Below, piece by piece: positions 19,279-25,802 of a stretch of 64,000 nucleotides of DNA. The notes under the pieces were generated by a model. The model made no database searches and had not been told where the DNA came from. It saw nothing but the letters and a program-made list of their open reading frames with translations. Made by a program: the position numbers and the translations under genes. This stretch comes from Schleiferilactobacillus perolens DSM 12744 (GTDB lineage Bacteria; Bacillota; Bacilli; Lactobacillales; Lactobacillaceae). The DNA lies in NCBI RefSeq assembly GCF_001435585.1, contig NZ_AZEC01000005.1, positions 186,001 to 250,000 of the forward strand, written 5' to 3'. Position 1 is the first letter of the stretch. Each line of letters starts with the position of its first letter.

Positions 19279-19845
19279 ATGGCTAAATTAACAACAAAAG
19301 TAGTTACTGGAAAAGTCCGTCTCTCATTTGTCCACCTGCTGGCACCACACGCAATCAACGGCGGGGATGCCAAGTATTCAACGATGATCATCATCGACAA
19401 GGCAGACAAGGCGACGCTCAAAAAAATTAAGAGCGCTCAGAAGGTCGCATATGACGCGGCTAAGGCCGACAAGCTTAAGGGACTGACGTTTGAACAGGTC
19501 AAGACCACCTTGCGAGATGGCGATGACCCCAACGATAATACCGGCGATTATCCAGAATTGAAGGGTCATTATTTTATGAACCTTTCCAGCACTACCCAAC
19601 CCCAAGTGATTGACGGCGCCAAGAACCCGGTGACCTCGGAAGCAGAAGTCTACTCCGGCGTGTACGCCCGGGTGAGCCTGAACACTTATGCGTATAACAC
19701 TAGTGGCAATAAGGGTATCTCGGCTGGTCTGAATAATGTCCAGGTGGTTGCTGATGGTGAGCATCTGGACGGTCGGACTTCTGCGGATGATGATTTCGAC
19801 GAATGGGATGACGACGAAGAAGACGATGACGACTTGTTAGGCTAG
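19279..19845 (+). CDS. DUF2815 protein (predicted ssDNA-binding)
   Basis: This 188-residue protein belongs to DUF2815, thought to be an OB-fold ssDNA-binding protein like T7 gp2.5. The N-terminal LSFVHLLAPHAINGGDAKYSTMI region and the central DNTGDYPELKGHYFMNLSS region fit. The last 20 residues are almost all Asp and Glu, as in the acidic tails of single-stranded-DNA-binding proteins that contact partner enzymes. It is encoded directly after the DUF2800 nuclease. Confidence 0.88.
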   Translation: MAKLTTKVVTGKVRLSFVHLLAPHAINGGDAKYSTMIIIDKADKATLKKIKSAQKVAYDAAKADKLKGLTFEQVKTTLRDGDDPNDNTGDYPELKGHYFMNLSSTTQPQVIDGAKNPVTSEAEVYSGVYARVSLNTYAYNTSGNKGISAGLNNVQVVADGEHLDGRTSADDDFDEWDDDEEDDDDLLG

Positions 19846-19858
19846 GAGGGTGAGCAAA

Positions 19859-20563
19859 TTGATTAAAGCAACAAAACAACCTATCAAACGGTTGCCAGGA
19901 TTTGACAACATGCGCCCCGGTGCACTGGAGCGGGCCTTTAAGGATGTCGTCAGCAAGAATGATAATCGCCCCATTTTGCAAAATCTGCACCTGACCAGCG
20001 ATGGCAGTGCGGTGGCGACCGATACACATGTCCTGCTCCGTGTCCGGAAGTTTCACAATCTAGGTATCAATGTCAATTTAAACCTGCTTAAGTTTATGCC
20101 CGAACTCGAAGAGGGTGATCCGCTCATCGGTAGCGCTTATCCAGATACTGATCGGCTGATTCCAGCTGGACCAGGTGATGTCACGTTCGAACTGCTGACC
20201 CCGGAGCTGCGCAAGGCTCTGCCGGTCATTAAGTCGATGTTTTACCCGGCAGCGGGTCCCGACAATAGCCAAGTCGTGCGAATGCAATTCCGCAAAGACG
20301 ACCGCTCGGAGGATTATTTGCAAATCGGCTCTGACACCAGTCAGGTGACGATGATCACGCACAATGCTCTGGGTGTGGACCAGTTGGAGCCGACCGGAAT
20401 CAACCCGCGCTACCTGTACAACGCCTTCCGCCTGTTCGTTGATTACTTTGGGCGGGCCGACGGACTCGTCCGGGTCGACTGGTACGGCGCACTGCGGCCG
20501 ATCACTCTCTCTGTAGACGACGGGGGCATTAGCTATCTGATCACGCCGCTACGGACGTTCTAG
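19859..20563 (+). CDS. Phage DnaN-like sliding clamp protein
   Basis: This 234-residue protein has a segment NDNRPILQNLHLTSDGSAVA followed by TDTHVLLR (about residues 34-62) that parallels the RPILxGIxxx...ATDSHRLA motif of bacterial beta clamps. Its end (NPRYLYNAFRLF...ALRPITL...YLITPLR) parallels the clamp C-terminus with its terminal LxLPxR strand. It is shorter than DnaN (about 370), so a domain may be missing. The TTG at 19859 is preferred over GTG 19850, which is in the AGGAGGGTG ribosome site. It sits just before the phage polymerase gene. Confidence 0.7.
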   Translation: MIKATKQPIKRLPGFDNMRPGALERAFKDVVSKNDNRPILQNLHLTSDGSAVATDTHVLLRVRKFHNLGINVNLNLLKFMPELEEGDPLIGSAYPDTDRLIPAGPGDVTFELLTPELRKALPVIKSMFYPAAGPDNSQVVRMQFRKDDRSEDYLQIGSDTSQVTMITHNALGVDQLEPTGINPRYLYNAFRLFVDYFGRADGLVRVDWYGALRPITLSVDDGGISYLITPLRTF

Positions 20564-20566
20564 CTT

Positions 20567-20812
20567 ATGGAACAAGCCGAGATTTGGAAAGATATTCCTG
20601 GCTTTGAAGGACGATACCGAGCCTCAAACTGCGGCCGAATCAAAAGTGTAGATCGTGTTCAAAAGACTGCACGAGGTGTTCGGCATCTAAATGGAAATCC
20701 ACGAGACAACCGGGTTGTAAATCTAGCCTACATGTATCAAGTCTCCGAAAATGCCATCAGTTCCATTAAACACAAGCGGACATTCTGGTGGTTAAAGGAG
20801 GCGATTACTTGA
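20567..20812 (+). pseudogene. Internally shortened NUMOD4-HNH endonuclease
   Basis: This 81-codon frame begins with a clear NUMOD4 domain (EIWKDIPGFEGRYRASNCGR) and then jumps to HLNGNPRDNRVVNLAY, the end of an HNH motif (HxxGNxxxNRxxNLxW). A short helix with SENAISSIKHKRTFWWLK follows. The middle, with the first catalytic His and connecting strands, is absent (usual length 150-180). It looks like an in-frame deletion remnant of a free-standing homing endonuclease inserted between clamp and polymerase genes. It may still be translated, because the polymerase TTG overlaps its stop. Confidence 0.75.
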
Positions 20813-22716
20813 CTCGCTTGCTATGTGATATCGAAACGTATTCGGCTGCCGACCTGCCCAGCGTCGGGGTTTACCGCTACACCGATGACCCGAGTTTTGA
20901 GATTATTCTGCTCAGCTACAAGATCGACGACGCAGACGTGGAGACGGTGGACTTGACCGAGCAGTCGATACCGGAGTGGTTCCTCGATGCGCTGACCGAC
21001 CCGGAGTATGTCAAGGAAGCTTGGAATGCCCAGTTTGAGCGGGTGTCATTTACTCGGATTCTGCGGCGGCTGAAACGGCTGGGACCCGACGAGTGGCTGG
21101 ACCCACGCCAGTGGCGCGACACCATGGTCCAAGCAATGGAGCTGGGCCTGCCCGCTAGCCTAAAGCAAGCCGCCAACTACCTCGGTGTGGATCAGGTCAA
21201 GGACCCCCGCGGGGTCCGGCTCATCCGGTATTTCTCAACGCCGACGAAACCAACGGTCAAGCAGCCGGAGAGCAAGCGCAATATGCCGGCAGACGCACCT
21301 GAGGACTGGGAGCTATACAAGTCCTACAACGCTCAAGACGTGCGGACCGAAGCGGCCATCAGCGACAAGCTGGCTGCCATCAAAACGCAAGCCCATGAGT
21401 GGGATCTGTGGGCCATGGACCAGCGCATCAACGACCGAGGTGTGGCTGTGGACGTGCCTTTGGCCGATGGCGCCATCCACATCATGGAGCACGCCAATGC
21501 CATTAACATGGCTCATCTCAAGACTGTCACGGGTCTCGACAACCCCAACAGCCTGATGCAGCTCAAACAGTGGCTGCGGGACCAAGGCACCCCGATGGAG
21601 AAACTCGGCAAGGCCCTGGTCCAGGAAGCACTGGACAGCGGCAAGCTGCCGCCGATGGTTGCCGATGCCCTGGAGACACGGCTCAAGCTGTCCAACTCCA
21701 GCACTAAGAAGTATCTGATGATGGAGGATGCGCGGTGCGCTGACGGCAAGGTCCACGGATTGCTCCAGTTCTACGGAGCCTCGCGAACCGGAAGGTGGGC
21801 GGGCCGGTTGCTCCAAGTCCAGAACCTGCCCAGAAACTATCTGCCGGACCTGGACTTGGCCCGATCACTGGTCAAAGCCCAGGACGCTGAAGCCATCGAC
21901 CTGCTCTATGGCGATGTGCCGGACGTGCTCAAGCAACTCATCCGCACGGGTCTCACGGCAAGCCCTGGTCACCGGTTGGTGGTCTGCGATTTCTCGGCCA
22001 TCGAAGCGCGAGTGATTGCCTGGTATGCCGGTGAGGAATGGACGCTGGATGCGTTTAGGACGCACGGCAAAATCTATGAGGCGACGGCTAGTCAGATGTT
22101 TAACATCCCCATGGACCGCATTGATAAACAGACCCGGCAGAAGGGCAAAGTCGCCACGCTGGCCCTGGGCTATCAGGGGTCGGTCGGCGCGCTCAAAGCG
22201 ATGGGGGCGCTCAACATGGGCCTGACCGAGGATGAGCTGCCGGAGCTGGTCGACAAATGGCGCAACGCCAATAAGCACATCGTGCGGTTTTGGTATGACT
22301 GTCAACGGGCGGTGGAGACCGTGCTGTCTGGCGGCGGCGTTGTCCGACTACAAAAGGGTTTGATGTTTTACAAACGCAAAGGGTTTCTTTTTATCAAGTT
22401 GCCAAGTGGCCGGCGGCTGGCTTATGCCAAGCCTCGACTGGAGCAGCAGCCTGATGGCCGCAGCCACATCACTTACGACGGCCAAGGCGACAAGGTTGGG
22501 TTCATGCGGCTCGACACCTATGGCGGCAAAATCGTGGAAAACATCGTGCAGGCTACGGCCCGTGATTTACTGGCCGATGCCATGCTCCGGCTGGAGGCCG
22601 GCGGGTATCCGGTGATCATGCACATCCACGATGAGGCCGTGGCTGATGTGCCTGACGGCTTCGGCTGCGCGACATTATGTGTCAGGCAGAGCCGTGGGCC
22701 AAGGGCTTGCCGCTGA
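20809..22716 (+). CDS. Phage family A DNA polymerase with frameshifted C-terminus
   Basis: This protein has 635 residues as read. It has a 3'-5' exonuclease-like domain (CDIETYS near residue 5, later YNAQDVRTE) and a polymerase domain with motif A VCDFSAIEARVIAWYAGEE, the O-helix (RQKGKVATLALGYQGS) and motif C HIHDEAV. The TTG start lies 9 bases after AAAGGAGG and overlaps the preceding stop codon. After VPDGFG the frame runs out as CATLCVRQSRGPRACR. The expected ending LRDIMCQAEPWAKGLPLN...YYKKD is found in the -1 frame from 22665 to the TAA at 22755-22757, so a small deletion has shifted the frame. Activity of the product is uncertain. Confidence 0.9.
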   Translation: MTRLLCDIETYSAADLPSVGVYRYTDDPSFEIILLSYKIDDADVETVDLTEQSIPEWFLDALTDPEYVKEAWNAQFERVSFTRILRRLKRLGPDEWLDPRQWRDTMVQAMELGLPASLKQAANYLGVDQVKDPRGVRLIRYFSTPTKPTVKQPESKRNMPADAPEDWELYKSYNAQDVRTEAAISDKLAAIKTQAHEWDLWAMDQRINDRGVAVDVPLADGAIHIMEHANAINMAHLKTVTGLDNPNSLMQLKQWLRDQGTPMEKLGKALVQEALDSGKLPPMVADALETRLKLSNSSTKKYLMMEDARCADGKVHGLLQFYGASRTGRWAGRLLQVQNLPRNYLPDLDLARSLVKAQDAEAIDLLYGDVPDVLKQLIRTGLTASPGHRLVVCDFSAIEARVIAWYAGEEWTLDAFRTHGKIYEATASQMFNIPMDRIDKQTRQKGKVATLALGYQGSVGALKAMGALNMGLTEDELPELVDKWRNANKHIVRFWYDCQRAVETVLSGGGVVRLQKGLMFYKRKGFLFIKLPSGRRLAYAKPRLEQQPDGRSHITYDGQGDKVGFMRLDTYGGKIVENIVQATARDLLADAMLRLEAGGYPVIMHIHDEAVADVPDGFGCATLCVRQSRGPRACR

Positions 22717-22757
22717 ACGCTGCAGGATTTGAAAGCTTGTATTACAAGAAAGACTAA
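22665..22757 (+). pseudogene. Out-of-frame C-terminal tail of the phage polymerase
   Basis: Thirty codons in the -1 frame read LRDIMCQAEPWAKGLPLNAA and end YYKKD, the normal end of this polymerase family. Joining this tail to the upstream frame needs a frame change near 22663-22670. No slippery heptamer is present there. Confidence 0.8.
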
Positions 22758-22849
22758 GAAGAAACAGAGACGAGTAAGCCCTAAAAGGCCCAGCTGAAAC
22801 GATTCTGGAGGGAAAGAAAAGGGTACGACTATCGAAACACCCTGAAATT

Positions 22850-23719
22850 TTGGAGCAGATCATCGCTCTAGAAAGAGTCAATGCACCACGAAAAGACCCC
22901 CGGTGGAAGCCAATCCGGAAAGCATTAAGAGAAGACCCTGTCAACAAAAAGGTGACCAAACCAAAACTGGCACACAACATTGTTGAAAAGCGTGAGGCCC
23001 GTTTAGCTCGAATGAGACGCTACTCGGAACTCATTAAAGCGGGTCTGCACGTAATGGATATGTCCTTTGTTCTCGGGGTCTCATCAACTACCGTGACAAG
23101 CGACCTGCGCTATGGACATTTCGAGGTATTGCCCCACCGTTACTGGCGCGTCACAAATTTGGAGACAGGCGAAGTGAACTACCCCGAGAGTCGATCGGCA
23201 GTCTACAAAATGGTCCGCCTTGGTCGGAATCGGCTGGTACTCAACGATGGCGACTTGGACACGACCGTTAGAAACTGGCGCGTGCAGCATGGCCGCTGGT
23301 ATCAAGACGGTGCTGGAAATTGGCGTGAGCCGCATGTTCCGACAAATACGCCGACCAAAGCATCAAATTTGCGAGCACAAGCAAAAGGCAAGCAGATTGA
23401 AGCAATCCAGAAATGCCTTAAGCTGGGCTACTCTAAGGCCGAAATCGGAGACTTGGTGGGACTCCAGCCGAAATCAGTATGGCGAATCATCCGCGAAAAT
23501 AAGCTGACCGTTTATCCGGTTGCCCATTATCTGGGATACCAACTGGTCGATCGTAGCACGCATTACTTTATCAGCTTGAACGAAGCCCGGGACAAATCAG
23601 GGATTATGAGTCTGCGGTGGAAGCTCAGAATGATACCTCGCGTCACGGAAAACGGCTGGCGCATCTCGCAGGGGATCTGGGTCAACTATGATAACGAATG
23701 GCATGAGGTGGAACGATGA
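22850..23719 (+). CDS. Hypothetical phage protein with two helix-turn-helix segments
   Basis: This 289-residue protein, as annotated from a TTG, has no good ribosome site; GGAGGG lies at 22807-22812 and the frame is open back to 22778, so the true start is uncertain. Two similar HTH-like stretches are visible: MRRYSELIKAGLHVMDMSFV...SSTTVTSDLRYG (about 56-90) and IQKCLKLGYSKAEIGDLVGL...VWRIIRENK (about 185-215). Each is followed by a segment with SRSAVYKM- or LNEARDKSG-like IENR1-type features. It may be a regulator or derive from homing endonuclease parts. Function unknown. Confidence 0.65.
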   Translation: MEQIIALERVNAPRKDPRWKPIRKALREDPVNKKVTKPKLAHNIVEKREARLARMRRYSELIKAGLHVMDMSFVLGVSSTTVTSDLRYGHFEVLPHRYWRVTNLETGEVNYPESRSAVYKMVRLGRNRLVLNDGDLDTTVRNWRVQHGRWYQDGAGNWREPHVPTNTPTKASNLRAQAKGKQIEAIQKCLKLGYSKAEIGDLVGLQPKSVWRIIRENKLTVYPVAHYLGYQLVDRSTHYFISLNEARDKSGIMSLRWKLRMIPRVTENGWRISQGIWVNYDNEWHEVER

Positions 23720-23883
23720 AAACTCAAATCACAGTTGACGTGCTCAACTATAACCCTGAGCACACTGGTGCGCTGGACCAGCTCATCGCGTCAGCGCTCT
23801 GGAGCTGGGGAGTTAAAGCCAGTATCAAGCAAGAGGGCCGGGATCGGCTGCTCATCAATATGGAGAAACGAGAACATGAATAA
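23716..23883 (+). CDS. Hypothetical small phage protein (55 aa)
   Basis: The ATG overlaps the previous stop (ATGA), with GAGGTGGAACG as ribosome site. The product (MKTQITVDVLNYNPEHTGAL...) is unrecognised. It overlaps the next gene by 8 bases. Confidence 0.65.
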   Translation: MKTQITVDVLNYNPEHTGALDQLIASALWSWGVKASIKQEGRDRLLINMEKREHE

Positions 23884-24049
23884 GGAAGAAGCAAAAACTC
23901 AAATCCACATGGCGTTTGCCAATTATTTTGCCAGTGGCAAGAGTGCACCGGCTTTTGCCGCCGATTTATACGCCATTGTCGACAAAATTAAACCCGAGCA
24001 CAAGCCAGTGCAAGCAGTATTAGACCGAATTACCGATTTGGAGGAATAA
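23876..24049 (+). CDS. Hypothetical small phage protein (57 aa)
   Basis: This soluble helical protein begins MNKEEAKTQIHMAF. Its ATG lies within the end of the preceding ORF, behind GGAGAAACGAGAAC. No family is recognised. Confidence 0.65.
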   Translation: MNKEEAKTQIHMAFANYFASGKSAPAFAADLYAIVDKIKPEHKPVQAVLDRITDLEE

Positions 24050-24051
24050 GA

Positions 24052-24129
24052 ATGATTGAATTAGGCAAGACTGATGCCCAGAGTAGCTGCCCCTATTGCC
24101 ACACACAGAAGGCTCAGAAGCGGCCATGA
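24052..24129 (+). pseudogene. Truncated zinc-ribbon-like phage ORF (25 codons)
   Basis: The frame reads MIELGKTDAQSSCPYCHTQK and stops 5 codons later. The CPYCH knuckle matches the start of small phage zinc-ribbon proteins, but no second Cys pair follows. The bases after it lead directly to a DUF1642 gene, suggesting that a deletion fused the two. Confidence 0.5.
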
Positions 24130-24154
24130 CCGCGAGGGATTGGGGCGACTTAGA

Positions 24155-24529
24155 TTGAGCAATGAGACGAAGCGGGACGTTATAGAGCGGGCACTAGATG
24201 ATTGGAAACAAAATTTTATTAGTAGTTTGCCTAGGGACGGGTCATTTGAAGACTGGTCGGAAAGTCTGTCTGATTATAGTGCTCGTTACGCCGCCGCCCT
24301 GCCAGATGATCTGCCGGTGATTCCGAAAGTGGTGGGAGAGATGTTGCAATCAGCACACGGGCAAACTAATTTGCTTGGCGTGTTGGACACGGCCAGAAAC
24401 GGACATAAGGTTAGTGAGCCATTGGCATGGATAATTGCCAATCAAAACACCTTCGCTACTGCATGGGTGCTAGGCGCCTGGCGCGTTGAGGAAACCGGTG
24501 AAATCGTGAAATTGGAGGCGGAGAAATGA
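24155..24529 (+). CDS. DUF1642 family phage protein
   Basis: This is a 124-residue protein. The region LPVIPKVVGEMLQSA, the central LAWIIANQNTFATAWVLG and the ending VEETGEIVKLE match the pattern of DUF1642, common in lactic-acid-bacteria phages and of unknown function. The TTG at 24155 (product MSNETKRDV) is chosen; a longer frame runs into the truncated zinc-ribbon ORF. It overlaps the next gene by 4 bases. Confidence 0.75.
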   Translation: MSNETKRDVIERALDDWKQNFISSLPRDGSFEDWSESLSDYSARYAAALPDDLPVIPKVVGEMLQSAHGQTNLLGVLDTARNGHKVSEPLAWIIANQNTFATAWVLGAWRVEETGEIVKLEAEK

Positions 24530-24771
24530 AACGAATGATTTATGTATTGCTCTTCCAGGCATCAATGCAAGACAACCCGGTTGTTGGTGCGTTTGATGAC
24601 CCCAAAAAGCTGGAAGCCGAATTTTGGCGAATTGCTAAACTCATGGACATCGATCTGCAAGATGTTGAACGAGATGAGAATGAGCAACTGTACTATAACG
24701 ATCACGATATGTTGATGGAGGTTTGGTTGCGTGAACTGAACGGGAACATCTTGGAGGCACAACATGACTGA
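24526..24771 (+). CDS. Hypothetical phage protein (81 aa)
   Basis: This small acidic soluble protein is not recognised. Its ATG overlaps the DUF1642 stop (ATGA), and its own end overlaps the next ATG by 8 bases, so translation is probably coupled. Confidence 0.7.
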   Translation: MKRMIYVLLFQASMQDNPVVGAFDDPKKLEAEFWRIAKLMDIDLQDVERDENEQLYYNDHDMLMEVWLRELNGNILEAQHD

Positions 24772-25150
24772 ATCAGTACAGGACGTGTTTGACGAGCTGT
24801 GGAACCGATATGAGCTGGTTTGCAGTGTTTTGGAGTTGGAGATCGGGCAAGGATGTCCCCGTGGGCCAAGAGGATTGTCAGTATATGACATGACTATTCG
24901 GCAGCGTTTCGCCAAGGCGGTTTCCCAAGAAAAGGGGTCGAAATCGACCCCTTTAACAGAAAAGCAAAAAAAATGCCCATACTGCCATGAGCCATTCGAC
25001 GAAATCGTTAAAAACCGTTCGTGGGACGGAGCAAGCATCCATCTCAATGCACAAGATGAGCTTGTCAGTGATGCGAGCTCGAACGGCATCAGAAATTCAG
25101 CAAGTGTGAATTTCTGCCCAATGTGTGGCCGTCGATTGGAGGAAAATTAA
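24764..25150 (+). CDS. Phage zinc-ribbon protein
   Basis: This 128-residue protein has two knuckles: CPYCHEPF (about 71-78) and CPMCGRRL (about 118-125), four Cys that would bind one zinc ion. Such proteins are frequent in phage accessory regions of lactobacilli. The N-terminal part includes VYDMTIRQRFAKAV and is otherwise featureless. The stop TAA shares its last A with the next ATG. Confidence 0.75.
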   Translation: MTESVQDVFDELWNRYELVCSVLELEIGQGCPRGPRGLSVYDMTIRQRFAKAVSQEKGSKSTPLTEKQKKCPYCHEPFDEIVKNRSWDGASIHLNAQDELVSDASSNGIRNSASVNFCPMCGRRLEEN

Positions 25151-25500
25151 TGGAAAAACAAATTGAAGAGTTGCTGCGGCTTTTGAATCAAGGGGTTAAG
25201 CAATTACCTCAATCACTGAACATCATTGTCCAGCAATATGCACTGCGTAAGTGGATGATTGGATCGGTCTTTGCTGTTATGGTAGTGATTTTAGGAGTGG
25301 CGAGTTTTGTCTGCTTGCGGCAATCGATGAAAATACCAGCTTATGAGAAGCGGTCTGTGCATGAAGATTCCATGCATTTCATGTTTGTTACTATCGCTAG
25401 CATTGCTGCCATTCTCGCATTCATCTTATTAATGGCCTCACTTAGTAGCTTCGCTGACGCCATCTCACCCGTGTATTCATTAATTCAGGACCTGCGATAA
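25150..25500 (+). CDS. Small membrane protein with two helices
   Basis: This 116-residue protein has two strong hydrophobic segments (about residues 35-57 and 78-100) separated by a charged loop and preceded by an amphipathic N-terminus. It is not a recognised family. The start overlaps the zinc-ribbon stop codon by one base. A membrane protein inside the replication region could be an exclusion or host-interaction factor (inference). Confidence 0.7.
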   Translation: MEKQIEELLRLLNQGVKQLPQSLNIIVQQYALRKWMIGSVFAVMVVILGVASFVCLRQSMKIPAYEKRSVHEDSMHFMFVTIASIAAILAFILLMASLSSFADAISPVYSLIQDLR

Positions 25501-25512
25501 GGGGGGCGCACA

Positions 25513-25731
25513 ATGACGAAAGACATCAAGCCTACCTATTACCAGCACGACGGCAGAGACGTGATCGACACCATGTATGATCTGTATGGCGCGAATGCCC
25601 GGACATTCCTCATCGGTAACATCATCAAGTATGTCTACCGATACAAGGGCAAGAACGGTGTGGAAGACCTGTACAAGGCGCGCACGTATCTCAATCGGCT
25701 AATCAAAAAAGAGGAGGGGGCGAAGAAGTGA
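25513..25731 (+). CDS. DUF3310 family protein
   Basis: This 72-residue protein fits DUF3310 (SaV-like nucleotide-kinase-associated) phage proteins: HDGRDVIDTMYDLYG...FLIGNIIKYVYRYKGKNG then DLYKARTYLNRLI. DUF3310 resembles MazG-like helical proteins, so a role in nucleotide metabolism is possible. A 19-codon frame overlaps its stop. Confidence 0.85.
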   Translation: MTKDIKPTYYQHDGRDVIDTMYDLYGANARTFLIGNIIKYVYRYKGKNGVEDLYKARTYLNRLIKKEEGAKK

Positions 25732-25784
25732 ACTTGGCTGAGTTGAAACCTGGAGAGAGCGAAGATGGTTGGTCAGATTTTTAA
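25728..25784 (+). CDS. Possible 18-residue peptide before the primase-helicase gene
   Basis: GTG at 25728 overlaps the DUF3310 stop and lies behind GAGGAGGGGGCGAAGAA. The frame encodes an acidic peptide ending GESEDGWSDF. It may be a translational-coupling leader, or chance. Confidence 0.35.
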   Translation: MNLAELKPGESEDGWSDF

Positions 25785-25802
25785 TAGGAAGGAGAGCGGA
25801 TA

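Noticed and set aside
20788-20808. Upstream GTG start for the phage polymerase
   Set aside because: The first seven codons contain the AAAGGAGG ribosome site itself; the TTG at 20809 fits spacing and family N-terminus.
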